Assembly (NCBI RefSeq): GCF_017302985.1
Contig: NZ_JAFIMU010000006.1
Span: 532,403 to 596,402, forward strand
Direction: 5' to 3'
Length of the DNA: 64,000 bases
Source of the DNA: Corallococcus macrosporus
Lineage (GTDB): Bacteria > Myxococcota > Myxococcia > Myxococcales > Myxococcaceae
Positions 42,572 to 52,500 of the stretch are shown here, piece by piece. A program made the position numbers and the translations under genes. The number at the start of each line of letters is the position of its first letter. Position 1 is the stretch's first letter. The notes under the pieces were generated by a model. The model worked only from the letters and a program-made list of their open reading frames with translations, was not told where the DNA came from and searched no databases.

Positions 42572-44331
42572 CGGCGTTCCTCTCCGAGCAGCGCACGGCC
42601 CGTCTTCCGCAGGCCCGCCGCGTCCAGTCCCAGCTCCGTGCGCTGCACCCGCGCATCCCCGTGCGGCAGGAACACGTCCGGCATGCCCAGCAGCTTCACC
42701 CGGGGCGCGATGCCGGCCGCCGCGTACAGCTCCAGCACCGCGCTGCCCAGGCCGCCCCGGACCGTGCCCTCCTCCGCCACCACCACGTGCCCGCCCGCCG
42801 CGGCCTCCAGGAGCGCTGCCTCGTCCAGCGGCCACGCCCGGCGCGCGTCCAGCACGCTCCAGTCCGGCTCGCCACGGGCCGCCTCCAGCGCGGACAGGCC
42901 CAACGGCCCCAGCGTCACCAGCGTCAGCCGTGAGCCGGGAACGCGCTTGAGCCAGCGGGCTCCCGTGGAGGGACCCGCGACTTCGGGCTCCGCGTGCGCC
43001 AGCTCCGGCGGGAGGTCCGGCAGCGTGCCTCGAGGGAAGCGCAGCACGGACGGCCCGGAGGCCTGGAGCGCGGCGGTGAGCATGGGCGCCAGGTCCTCGC
43101 CCACCATCGGGGCCCACTGCGTGAGGCCCGGCAGCGGCCGGAGGAAGGACACGTCGTAGGCGCCCTGGTGCGTAGCTCCGTCCGCGCCCACGAGCCCCGC
43201 CCGGTCCACCGCGAAGACCACGGGCAGGCCCGGCAGGCACACGTCGTGGACCACCTGGTCGTACGCGCGCTGGAGGAACGTGGAGTAGATGACGCACACC
43301 GGCTTCGCTCCCGCCGCGGCCAGCCCCGCGCAGAAGGTCACGGCGTGCTGCTCCGCGATGCCCACGTCGTGCACGCGGTCCGGGAACCTCGCCTTCAAGC
43401 CAGTGAGCGCGCTGCCCTCCAGCATGGCGGGCGTCACGGCGACCACGCGCGGGTCGCGCTCCAGCGCCTCACCCAGCACCTGGGCGAAGGCCTCGCTGAA
43501 CGTGGGCCGGCCCCCGCGCGAGCGCACCAGCTTGCCGTCGCGCCACTCGTACGGCCCCATCGCGTGGCCGCGCGTCTGTTCGTCGGCCTCCGCGGGGGGA
43601 AAGCCGCGCCCCTTCTTCGTCAGCGCGTGCACCACCACCGGGCGCGAGGACGCCTTCGCCTCGCGCAGCGCCCGGGTGAGCGCGCCCAGGTCGTGCCCGT
43701 CCACCGGGCCCAGGTAGGTGAAGCCCAGCGACTCGAAGAAGGCGCGGGCGTTGCGCGTGCGCAGGAGCGCGGGGATGGCGCCCACGTTCGCGCTGATGGA
43801 CATCTGGTTGTCGTTGAGCACCACCACGAGCGGCAACGGGCTGCCCCCCGCGTTGTTGAGCCCCTCGAAGCTCAGGCCGCCCGTGAGCGCGCCGTCACCC
43901 ACGACGGCAATCACGTGGCCCGGGTGGCCCAGCTGCCGCCGTCCGGACAGCAGGCCCAGCGCGGCGGAGATGGCCGTGCACGCATGCCCCGCCGCCAGCG
44001 CGTCGTGGTGGCTCTCGCGCGGGTCGAGGAACGGCGCGATGCCGCCCGCCTGCCGCAGCGTGTGCATGCGCTCGCGCCGGCCGGTGAGCAGCTTGTGCGC
44101 GTACGCCTGGTGCCCCACGTCGAAGAGGAGCGCGTCCTGCGGCGTGTGGAAGACGCGGTGGAGGGCCACCACCAGCTCCACCGCGCCCAGCGACGCGCCC
44201 AGGTGGCCGCCCACGCGTCCGCACGTGGTGATGATGGCCTCGCGCAGCGCCTCACACAGGCCGGGCAGCGCGTCCTCGGGGAGCGCGCGCACATCCGCGG
44301 GAGACGCCACACCGGACAGCACGTCCGCCAT
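42568..44331 (-). CDS. dxs: 1-deoxy-D-xylulose-5-phosphate synthase
   Basis: A 587-residue thiamine-diphosphate enzyme, slightly shorter than the usual 620. It condenses pyruvate and glyceraldehyde-3-phosphate, the first step of the MEP isoprenoid pathway. Marks are GGHLGASLGAVELVVALH, DVGHQAYAHKLLTGRR, VVGDGALTGGLSFEGLNNAG (ThDP-Mg motif), MSISANVGAI and DVGIAEQHAVTFCAGLA (catalytic Glu). The start ATG 44329-44331 overlaps the ispA stop by one base. The operon ispA-dxs-tlyA groups isoprenoid supply genes with an RNA methylase, as in many bacteria. Confidence 0.95.
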   Translation of the reverse strand: MADVLSGVASPADVRALPEDALPGLCEALREAIITTCGRVGGHLGASLGAVELVVALHRVFHTPQDALLFDVGHQAYAHKLLTGRRERMHTLRQAGGIAPFLDPRESHHDALAAGHACTAISAALGLLSGRRQLGHPGHVIAVVGDGALTGGLSFEGLNNAGGSPLPLVVVLNDNQMSISANVGAIPALLRTRNARAFFESLGFTYLGPVDGHDLGALTRALREAKASSRPVVVHALTKKGRGFPPAEADEQTRGHAMGPYEWRDGKLVRSRGGRPTFSEAFAQVLGEALERDPRVVAVTPAMLEGSALTGLKARFPDRVHDVGIAEQHAVTFCAGLAAAGAKPVCVIYSTFLQRAYDQVVHDVCLPGLPVVFAVDRAGLVGADGATHQGAYDVSFLRPLPGLTQWAPMVGEDLAPMLTAALQASGPSVLRFPRGTLPDLPPELAHAEPEVAGPSTGARWLKRVPGSRLTLVTLGPLGLSALEAARGEPDWSVLDARRAWPLDEAALLEAAAGGHVVVAEEGTVRGGLGSAVLELYAAAGIAPRVKLLGMPDVFLPHGDARVQRTELGLDAAGLRKTGRALLGEERR

Positions 44332-45224
44332 CAGGACTTCCGCTCCACCGAGTAGCGCGCCAGCGCCGCCAGCGGCCCGTCCGGGCCCTCCAGCGGGCGC
44401 ACCGCCGCCTCCGCCCGGGCCACCAGCTCCCCGGCCATGCGGCGCGACTCGTCCAGCCCCACCACCGCCGGGAACGTGAAGCGCCCGGCCTCCGCGTCCG
44501 CGCCCACCGGCTTGCCCATGGCCTCCGCGCTCGACGTCACGTCCAGCACGTCGTCGGCGATCTGGAAGGCCAGGCCCACCGCCTCGCCGTACGTCACCGC
44601 GCTCGCGAGCGCCGCCGCGTCTCCACCCGCCGCCAGGACGCCCATGCGGCACGCCGCGAGGATGAGCGCGCCCGTCTTCAGCCGGTGCAGCTTGAGGAGG
44701 TAGTCCAGCGTCGCGGCCCGGTCCGCCGCGATGTCCAGCACCTGCCCGCCCACCATCCCCGCCGCGCCCGCCGCACGCGCCAGCTCCGCGCACAGCGTGC
44801 CGCGCACCGGCTCCGGCCCGGAGGCGAGCAGCGTGAAGGCCTCCGTGAGCAGCGCGTCTCCGGACAGCAGCGCCACCGCCTCGCCGTAGACCTTGTGGTT
44901 CGTGGGCCGGCCCCGGCGCAGGTCGTCGTTGTCCAGGCTGGGCAGGTCGTCATGCACCAGCGAGTACGTGTGCACGTACTCCAGCGCGCACGCGGCATCC
45001 CGCACGAGCGCGGTGTCGGTGCTCGACTTCGCCACCGCGTCCGCGAAGGCCAGGCACAGCACCGGGCGCAGGCGCTTGCCGCCCGCGAGCAGCGAGTAGC
45101 GCATGGACTCCGCCAGCTTCGGCGGCGTGCCCGCGGGGCCCCAGCGATCCGCGCTCTGGCGAAGGAGCGTCTCCACCCGCTCCTGCTGCGTGCGCATGAA
45201 GGGGTCCAGGTTGAAAGCGGCCAT
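44331..45224 (-). CDS. ispA: polyprenyl synthetase (geranyl/farnesyl diphosphate synthase)
   Basis: A 297-residue trans-prenyltransferase. The first Asp-rich motif is VHDDLPSLDNDDLRRGRPT and the second is FQIADDVLDVTSSAEAMGK; the IPP-binding LLAGGKRLRPVLC and the KTGALILAACRMG region are also present. It builds C10-C20 diphosphates from IPP and DMAPP. Located between a receiver gene and dxs, matching the common xseB-ispA-dxs arrangement. ATG 45222-45224. Confidence 0.94.
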   Translation of the reverse strand: MAAFNLDPFMRTQQERVETLLRQSADRWGPAGTPPKLAESMRYSLLAGGKRLRPVLCLAFADAVAKSSTDTALVRDAACALEYVHTYSLVHDDLPSLDNDDLRRGRPTNHKVYGEAVALLSGDALLTEAFTLLASGPEPVRGTLCAELARAAGAAGMVGGQVLDIAADRAATLDYLLKLHRLKTGALILAACRMGVLAAGGDAAALASAVTYGEAVGLAFQIADDVLDVTSSAEAMGKPVGADAEAGRFTFPAVVGLDESRRMAGELVARAEAAVRPLEGPDGPLAALARYSVERKS

Positions 45225-45229
45225 CGGCG

Positions 45230-45619
45230 TCAGGGCTCCTTCGCCACGTCGGCGGGGATGAGTTGGCGGATGCGCTTGACGAGCGCGTCCAGCTCCAGCG
45301 GCTTCACGAAGTAGTCGGCCGCGCCGACCTCCATGCCTCGCCGCTTGTCCTCCGGGTCTCCCCGCCCGCTGATGAAGATGATGGGGATGTCCCGGAACTG
45401 CTTGTTCTGCTTCACGGCCTGACACAGCTCGAAGCCGTTGATCCAGGACATGTTCACGTCCAGGAGGATGGCGTGCGGGCGGTGCAGCTCCAGCGACGCG
45501 ACCAGGCGCAGGCCGTTGGCCGCGGACATGACCTCGAACCCCTCGGCCCCCAGGGCCTCGGCGAGCAGCTCGCGCGTGTCTCGGTCGTCATCGACAATCG
45601 TAATCTTCGGCTTCGACAT
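45230..45619 (-). CDS. single-domain response regulator (CheY-like)
   Basis: A 129-residue receiver without an output domain. The acidic pocket is Asp10-Asp11-Asp12 (TIVDDDRDT), the phospho-acceptor Asp54 (AILLDVNMS), Ser84 in IFISGRG stands at the switch Thr/Ser position and Lys106 is in YFVKPLE. The partner kinase is not evident nearby; SgmT lies in another operon. It is inserted between xseB and ispA, with 5 bp to ispA, in an otherwise housekeeping operon. Confidence 0.9.
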   Translation of the reverse strand: MSKPKITIVDDDRDTRELLAEALGAEGFEVMSAANGLRLVASLELHRPHAILLDVNMSWINGFELCQAVKQNKQFRDIPIIFISGRGDPEDKRRGMEVGAADYFVKPLELDALVKRIRQLIPADVAKEP

Positions 45620-45646
45620 GCCCGGCCTCCGCCCTTCCCCTGATGC

Positions 45647-45985
45647 CTAGAACGGGACATCGTCCTCCGGTGGCGGACGCGCCTGCGTGGCCGTCCGGGG
45701 GGCTGCCTGGGGAGCGGGCCGGGCCGCCACCGCCAGCGGCGCGACGACCTCCTGGCCATCCTCGTCCACCAGCAGCTGCTCGATGCGCTGCTCGGCCTCC
45801 GTGAGCAGCTTCTCACCCCGGCGGACGAGGCGGATGCCCTCCTCGAACGCCTTGAGCGACTCTTCCAGTGACAGGTCGCCGCTTTCCAGCCGCGCCACCG
45901 TCTCTTCCAGGCGCGACACCACGTCCCCGTACTGCTCCGGGGCGGGCTCCACCTTGGGGTTCTTGTCCGACTTCGCCACGGCCAT
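45647..45985 (-). CDS. xseB: exodeoxyribonuclease VII small subunit
   Basis: A 112-residue protein with the XseB helical hairpin SRLEETVARLESGDLSLEES and LKAFEEGIRLVRRGEKLL in residues 22-70. The usual protein is 75-80 residues; here a Pro/Ala-rich tail of about 35 residues is added. It forms a complex with XseA that degrades single-stranded DNA from both ends. It is 41 bp downstream of xseA. Confidence 0.93.
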   Translation of the reverse strand: MAVAKSDKNPKVEPAPEQYGDVVSRLEETVARLESGDLSLEESLKAFEEGIRLVRRGEKLLTEAEQRIEQLLVDEDGQEVVAPLAVAARPAPQAAPRTATQARPPPEDDVPF

Positions 45986-46026
45986 CCACCTCCCCGAGCG
46001 GGGCGCGGAATGTAGAGGGTGGCCCG

Positions 46027-47739
46027 CTAGCAGTCCACCGGGCCTTTCAGGCTGGTAACGGTCGCTTCGATTTCTTCACACCCGCCCAGCGTTTTCGCCC
46101 CATGGGCCGCCAGCTTGATGCCCAGCACGTCCCCCACGGCCACGTCCGCCATGGACCGCACCACCACGCCGTCCCGCTGGCGGAACGTCACCGCGTAGCC
46201 GCGCGACATCACCTTCAGGGGGCTCAGGGCGTCCAACCGGCCCCCCAGCCGCCCGAAGTGTGTCTGCGCGGACGACAGCATGCCCCGCTGCAGCTCCAGG
46301 AGCCGCGCTCGGGCCTGCGCCACCTTCGCCCGCTCGGCGGCCACCCGCGCCGTGGGCGAGGCCCGCTCCAGCCCCAGCCGCGAGTCCGCCAGTTCCGTGC
46401 GCCGCCGGGACACGCCCGCGCGCGCCGCCTCCGACAGGCGCATGGCCAGCTTCAAGAGGTGCGCCCGCTGCTCCGACAGCCGCGTCTGGGGCCGCGCCCG
46501 CTGCAGCCGCTCCTGAAGCGCGCGCAGCGTCTCCCGGTCCTGACGCACGCGGGGGCGCAGCACGCGCATCATCGCCTCCACCTGTTCGGACAGGTGCAGG
46601 CGCTGGTGGTTCACCTCGCGGCGGGGGTCCGGCAGCCGCGCGCGGAGCTGGCCCTGGCGCTCGCGCAGCTCCAGCACCCGCCGCTCCATGGCCCGGCGCA
46701 GCCGGCCGGACTGCGTGGCCAGCGTCAACTCCAGGTCCGCCAGCACCGGGGCCAGCCGCTCCGCCGCCGCGCTGGGCGTGGGTGCGCGCAGGTCCGCGAC
46801 GAAGTCGGAGATGGTGAAGTCGATTTCGTGCCCGATGGCGGACACCACCGGCACGGGCGAGGCGAAGATGGCGCGCGCCACCCGCTCCTCGTTGAACGTC
46901 CAGAGGTCCTCCACGGAGCCTCCGCCGCGCGTGACGACAATGACGTCCACGTCGGTGCGCCCCAGCCGCTCGATGGCCCGCGCCACGTCCTCCGCGGAGC
47001 CCTCGCCCTGCACGCGCGCGTCCGCCAGCAGCACGCCCAGCCGGGGGTTGCGCGAGTGCAGCACGCGCAGGAAGTCCTGGAGCGCCGCGCCGGTGCGGCT
47101 CGTCACGACGCCGATGCGCCGGGGCAGGAACGGCACGGGCCGGGGCGGCCGGATGCGCCGGTCGCCGATGAGCCCCTCCGCCGCCAGCCGCTGCTTGAGC
47201 TGCTCGAACGCGAGCGCCAGCGCGCCCTCGCCCACCGGCTCCAGCCGGGACACGATGAGGCTGTAGCGGCCCTGCGGCTCGTACAGGTCCACGCTGCCCT
47301 CGGCCACCACCTCCATGCCGTCGCGCAGCGCGAAGCGCATCCGTCCCGCCATGGACGCCCACACCTTCGCGTCGATGGAGGCGTCCGCGTCCTTGAGCGT
47401 GAAGTACCAGTGGCCGCGCGCGTTGGCGCCCCGGAAGCTGGACACCTCGCCGCGCACCATCACGCGCGGGAAGCGCGACTCCACCGTCTGCTTGATCTGC
47501 CGGGTCAGCTCGCCCACCGACAGCACCGTGCGCTCCGGGCGCGGCGGCGGAGTGATGGCGGCGGGCGGCGGCGCGGCGATCTCCGCCACCGTCGCGGACG
47601 GCGGGGGCGCGGGCGGCTTGCTCGCGCTCGCGGCCTTCGCGGGAGGCGGACGCAGGGGTGGCAGCAGCGACGTGCCGAACAGGTCGCCCTGCCCCGGCTC
47701 GTCGGCCGGAGGCGGCTCCACCCCCTTGCGCTTCTTCAT
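46027..47739 (-). CDS. xseA: exodeoxyribonuclease VII large subunit
   Basis: A 570-residue XseA, longer than the usual 450. The first 70 residues are a Pro/Ala-rich extension. An OB-fold follows (TVLSVGELTRQIKQTVESRF, VRGEVSSFRGANARGHWYFT) and then the catalytic core with GVVTSRTGAALQDFLRVLHS, VTRGGGSVEDLWTFNEERVA and PVVSAIGHEIDFTISDFVAD. A long coiled coil binds XseB. The start ATG 47737-47739 overlaps the FHA-TPR gene stop by ATGA, an unusual coupling of a DNA repair gene to a signalling gene. Confidence 0.94.
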   Translation of the reverse strand: MKKRKGVEPPPADEPGQGDLFGTSLLPPLRPPPAKAASASKPPAPPPSATVAEIAAPPPAAITPPPRPERTVLSVGELTRQIKQTVESRFPRVMVRGEVSSFRGANARGHWYFTLKDADASIDAKVWASMAGRMRFALRDGMEVVAEGSVDLYEPQGRYSLIVSRLEPVGEGALALAFEQLKQRLAAEGLIGDRRIRPPRPVPFLPRRIGVVTSRTGAALQDFLRVLHSRNPRLGVLLADARVQGEGSAEDVARAIERLGRTDVDVIVVTRGGGSVEDLWTFNEERVARAIFASPVPVVSAIGHEIDFTISDFVADLRAPTPSAAAERLAPVLADLELTLATQSGRLRRAMERRVLELRERQGQLRARLPDPRREVNHQRLHLSEQVEAMMRVLRPRVRQDRETLRALQERLQRARPQTRLSEQRAHLLKLAMRLSEAARAGVSRRRTELADSRLGLERASPTARVAAERAKVAQARARLLELQRGMLSSAQTHFGRLGGRLDALSPLKVMSRGYAVTFRQRDGVVVRSMADVAVGDVLGIKLAAHGAKTLGGCEEIEATVTSLKGPVDC

Positions 47740-49475
47740 CGCGACAGCTTCTCGACCCAGCCCTGGGCCTTGCCGTGCAGCTCGTCGTCGGGCGGCGTCA
47801 TCGTGACGACGTCGCGGAACTTGGGCAGCGCGTCCTCCGGGCTGGAGTCCTTGATGGAGTAGGCCTGCATGTACAGGTCCTTCGCCTTGCCCTTGAGGTC
47901 GTTGACGATGTTGGCGGCGCCCGTGTGGTTGGGGTCCGCCTGGAGCGCGCGGCGGGCGAACTCCATGGCGCGCGACCACTGGCCGGCGGCCTTCGCGCCC
48001 GCGGCGCTCTTGTAATAGATGGTCGACGCGCGGGTGCCCGCGTTGCGCCCCATCTTGCTGCCGCGCCCGTCGGTGATGTCCTTGTCCAGCGCGAGCAGCC
48101 GGCTGAGGCCCTTGGCGTCCAGCTCCTCCAGCTTCTTGTAGAGGTTGCCGAACTCCGTCACCTGCGACATGAGCTGCTTGCACTGCGGCGTCTTGGCCGC
48201 GCACGCGTTGAGGATGGCCACCGCGCCGGACGTGTCACCGTCGCGGAAGCGGTCCACGGCGGGCTCCCACGGCTTGGGCGCCGCGGCCACGCGCACCGGA
48301 TCCGGACGGGTCAGGTCCGCGATGACGCGCGCGGCGTCGTCGTTGACGAGCTTGCCGTCGCGGTGCTCAGGGAAGGTCGCGAGCACGTCGTCGGTGATGG
48401 CCTTGGCCTTCTGGACGTTCTCCAGCTGGCGCGTGTCCAGCAACTGCTTGGCTTCCTTCGTGCGCTTGTCGGCGGCGTCCGTCAGGTTCTTGAGCGCCGT
48501 CTTGCGCTGCTCGTAGAGCTGGGTGTCGCTGCCCACCTTGTCGATGGAGGCCTTCGCGCTGGCGAGTTCCCCCTTGTCCAGCGCCGCCTGGGCCGTGGCC
48601 AGGTGGTTCTGGTTGGGGATCTCCCGCTCCGCGGCCTTCAGGTAGTCCTCCACGCCGGGGTAGTCCGGCGCCTGCGCGTGGAGCTCCTCCAGCTTCGCCT
48701 TGGCCTGCTGCCACTGGCCCTCGCGCACCAGGTTCTTGGCCTCCTGGAAGAGACCGCCCAGCTGCTCGCGGTACGAGCGCTGCTCCGCCTCGATGCGGCC
48801 CTGCTCCTCCTGCTGGTGCCGCATGCGCGAGCGCATGACGCCCAGGCCCGCGAAGAGCAGCACCAGCACGGCGGCGCCCGCGAGCTTCATCCGCATGCGC
48901 TTGCGCTGGACCTCCGGCGTGAGCTCCGCGGCGGCGGCGGCGCGCGACGTCTGCGGGCGCGCACGGCCCTCGCGGGCGGGACGCGCCGGCACGGCCGTGG
49001 GAGCGCGCCCGGCGGCCGTGGACGGACGGGGCCGGGAACCGGACGGGGCCTGCACCTTGGCGGTGCTGTTGGCGGTGTCCTCGTAGCGCAGCTCCGAGTC
49101 GCCCAGCGTGATGACGTCGCCGTTGGCGAGCAGCGTCTCCTCGGAGATGGGCTCGCCGTTGACGATGGTGCCGTTGCCGGAGCCCATGTCGCTGACCATC
49201 CAGCCAGCGGACTCCTTGCGCAGCGTCACGTGCTTGCGGGAGACCGACGTGTCCTGGATGCAGATGGGGTTGTCGGTGGAACGGCCGACCGTGTACTCCA
49301 GCTCGGAGAGCGCGAACTCCTCACCCTCCATGGGGCCGGCGACGACGACGAGCTTCGCGGGGCGGGCCGCGGCGGCGCCGGCGGAGGACCGGCGGGCGGG
49401 GGCGCGCTGTCCGGTCCCGGAGGAGGGCGTACCGGATGTAGGCCGTCGGCGGGCGGGGGGTGGTGCGTTCGACAT
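47736..49475 (-). CDS. FHA-domain membrane protein with TPR-like C-terminus
   Basis: A 579-residue protein. The FHA domain lies at about 40-130 (YTVGRSTDNPICIQDTSVSR, KHVTLRK, SDMGSGNGTIVNGEPISEET), with the Arg, Ser, His and Asn-Gly residues for phosphothreonine binding. A Pro/Arg-rich linker and one membrane helix near residue 215 (LAGAAVLVLLFAGLGVM) follow. The rest is helical repeats of TPR type (AKNLVREGQWQQAKAKLEEL, GAVAILNACAAKTPQCKQLM). ATG 49473-49475 used; GTG three codons upstream (49484, AGGA in front) is also possible. It lies downstream of the other FHA gene and the Tad genes, suggesting a link to pilus assembly. Confidence 0.85.
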   Translation of the reverse strand: MSNAPPPARRRPTSGTPSSGTGQRAPARRSSAGAAAARPAKLVVVAGPMEGEEFALSELEYTVGRSTDNPICIQDTSVSRKHVTLRKESAGWMVSDMGSGNGTIVNGEPISEETLLANGDVITLGDSELRYEDTANSTAKVQAPSGSRPRPSTAAGRAPTAVPARPAREGRARPQTSRAAAAAELTPEVQRKRMRMKLAGAAVLVLLFAGLGVMRSRMRHQQEEQGRIEAEQRSYREQLGGLFQEAKNLVREGQWQQAKAKLEELHAQAPDYPGVEDYLKAAEREIPNQNHLATAQAALDKGELASAKASIDKVGSDTQLYEQRKTALKNLTDAADKRTKEAKQLLDTRQLENVQKAKAITDDVLATFPEHRDGKLVNDDAARVIADLTRPDPVRVAAAPKPWEPAVDRFRDGDTSGAVAILNACAAKTPQCKQLMSQVTEFGNLYKKLEELDAKGLSRLLALDKDITDGRGSKMGRNAGTRASTIYYKSAAGAKAAGQWSRAMEFARRALQADPNHTGAANIVNDLKGKAKDLYMQAYSIKDSSPEDALPKFRDVVTMTPPDDELHGKAQGWVEKLSR

Positions 49476-49511
49476 GGCGGTCACCGCGTCCTGCTGAGGG
49501 GGGCACGGGCC

Positions 49512-52500
49512 CTAAAGCTCGTGCTCATAGGCTTTTTCCAGCCCGAGATTGTGGCAGCGATGCTCGGCGGTAGGGAAGCGTCTCCGTACGTCTTCGAGGG
49601 TCGCCACCGCGTCCCGTCGGCTGCGGAACTGAACCGCCCGCTGGAATTGCATCATCAGCTGCCCGCAGCGGTGGTCCAGCTCCGTTGAAATCTGGGCGAT
49701 CCGCTCCCGGACGTCGTCGTACAGCTCCGGCTTCTCGTCGAGCGCCTCCAGGGTGATCCACGCGGCACGGTACTCCCGCCACGCCTTGAACAGGTTCTCC
49801 GCGCCCACGTCCTTCAGCTCGTAGAAGCGGGCCCCGGCCTTCGCGGACTCCCGGGCGGAAGCCACCAGCTGATCAGGCGGCAGCTCAGGCACCGGGATGA
49901 CCTCCAGGCGCAGGTTCCAGATGCGCCAGGTTTCGCGGCCGGGCGGGTTGAGGGCGTTGTCGAAGAGCAGCTGGTTGTTGGCGTTGCGGCGCAGGAGGCT
50001 GGGGGGCAGGACCTGCTCCAGCTCGCGCTCGGCCGTCTGCGCCGTGTCCGGAGGCACCCATCCCAGGGACACGCCGTTGAGGGACAGGTTGACCTCGTCC
50101 CGGGCGATGTTGCTGGCCTGGTAGTGCAGCACCGCCACCGCGCGCGTGGGGGACACGAAGCGGAAGTCGAAGAGCTTGTCGTCGGCGTGGACCCAGCGGA
50201 CGCCGTCGCCCAGGCCGAACGAGTCCATCACCGGATCCATGCCCAGCTTGGAGGGCTCGCGGCCGGGCAGCCGGATCGCCGAGGGCACCACGAGCGCCAC
50301 GAGCAGCGTCACCACCGCCAGCGCGCCCAGCCCCGCCAGCGACGCGATGCCGATGCGCTTGGGCAGGGACTGGCGCTGCCAGAAGAGGACGAACCGGCCC
50401 TTGAGCGTCTTGCCCAGCTGACGCCGCTGGCGGGCCTTGTCGGCGGCGGAGGACGGTTCGATCTTCGCGACGACCGTCACTGGGCCCTTGGCCTCGGGTT
50501 GGATCGCGGGGAGCTCCAGGCTGGGAGGCGCGGGCGGAACGGTGGCATCGCCCCCCACTTCCGGGACGGGCACGGGGGCCAGCAGCGGCGCTTCGCCAGG
50601 CAGCGGTCCGGCGTCCAGCTTGGGAGCCGAGGACCGGTTCCGGCCCACGAGCGTCACCGGCTCCGGCTCCGGCGCGGGGGGCGGAACGAAGGGGCTCCAG
50701 GCCGGCGCGGCGACCGCGTCCTGGCCCGCGGAGGTCATGGGCGCTGCCCGGGTCTCCTCCGGAGGCTCCGTGGGGATGGCGTCGTCCTGGCCGACGAAGG
50801 TCGCGGGCTCGGGGGCGCCCGCCGCGGGAGGGGCCGCCACCGCGACGCCAATGCGCGTCGGCTTGGCCACGAGTGGGCTGACCGGGGTGATGGGCCGGAG
50901 GTCGAGGACGGTCCGCTCCTCGGGCTCCTCCATCATGGGCACGGGCAGTGAGAACGGAGCGTCCGGCGGCGGCGCGGCTTGGACCGGAGGCAGCGCTTCC
51001 GGGGTCGCCGGAATCGCCATCAGCGTGCGCTCCTCGGGCTCGTCCAGGTCCGGGACGGGCAGCGCGAAGGGAGCCAGCGCGGGCGAGTCCACGGAGGGAA
51101 TCGCCATCAGCGTGTGCTCCGCGGGCTCGTCCAGGTCCGGGATGGGCAGCGCGGGGGCCAGCGTGGAGGTGGACCCAGGCGAGTCCACGGTGGGGATCGC
51201 CATCAGCGTGTGTTCCGCGGGCTCGTCCAGGTCCGGGACGGGCAGCACGACGGCGGGCTTGGGCGAGTCCACGGTGGGAATCGCCATCAGCGTGCGCTCC
51301 TCGGGTTCGTCCGGCATCACCGGAGCGAGGTCCACGGGGGGCGGTGCGACGGAAGGCCGTGCTGGCGGAGGCGGAGCCATGAGGCCCGGCGGCGTCATCA
51401 CCGGCAGGCCGGACGCGGAAGCACGCGCGGCACCGCGCCCCAGCTCGGGACGGTTCAGGGCGGGCGCGCCGACACCGGGCAGGTTCGCGACGCCGTTGCG
51501 CTTCGAGGAAGCCACCGGCGCCACGGGGCCGTGAGCCGGTGCGCCGACCACGGGAAGCTTGAGCGCCGTGGAGTGCGCGGAATCAGAAGCCCCCGCGGGC
51601 GTGGAGGTCGCGCCCGGTGCGGGCATCCGGCCCGAACCCGAGCCACCGACCGCCGGCAATCCCGGCGCGGAGGATCTTCCCGAAGAGGAAGCCACCGGAA
51701 CCGGAGGCGTCGCGGCGGCCTTGTTCGCCGGGGGCGCGCCCACCGCGGGCAGTCCAGGAGCAGAGGCTCTTCCCGAGGAAGCGCCCGGCACTGGAGCCTT
51801 GGCCGGAGCTCCGGCCACCTGATTTCCCGCTGCGGCAGCTCCCAACACCGGAGGTCCCGCAGGGGCTCGGCTCGAAGCAGCCGCTCCCGGCGATGAAGCC
51901 CCCGACACCGCAGGTCCCGCAGGAGCTTTGGCCGGCGCAGCCGCTCCCGCTGCTGCTGCCCCCTGCACGGGAGCCGTCGGAGGAGCCTTGGCCTGCGCGG
52001 ACACTCCCGCCGCCGCGGCCTCCAGCACGGGAGGCCCCTGAGGAGTCCTGGCCGCCGCAGCCGCTCCTGGCGCCGAAGCTCCCAGCACGGGAGTCGCGGA
52101 GGGAGCCCTGGCCGGCGCAGCCGCAACCGGCGCAGTGGCGCCTACCGCGGGCAGATCCGGAGCGGACGGTCGCTTCGGCGGAGTGCTCGGCATCACCGGC
52201 ATCACCGGCATCGCCTCACCCTTCGCGGCGGGCCTCGCCATCGCGGGCATCGACTGCTGGTAGCTCGTCGGCGCCGCTTCGATCTCCGCGAGCGAGGCCT
52301 GCTCCACGCCCTGCGGCGACACCTTCGCGTGCGGCGGCGCGAGCGCCCTTCGGATGGGCCGGGTGACGTCGTCGTCATCCTCCGGCGCCACCCAGACGAA
52401 CGTGAATTCCACCGGCCCCACGGTGATGCGGTCGCCGTCGCGCAGCTGCTTCTCGCCGCCCAGCGGCTGGCCGTTCAGCTGCGTGCCGTTCGCGCTGCCG

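Noticed and set aside
50895..52100. Ala/Pro repeats in the giant FHA gene considered as mobile or tandem DNA repeats
   Set aside because: They keep frame and encode protein repeats; no flanking inverted repeats or duplications of target sites.
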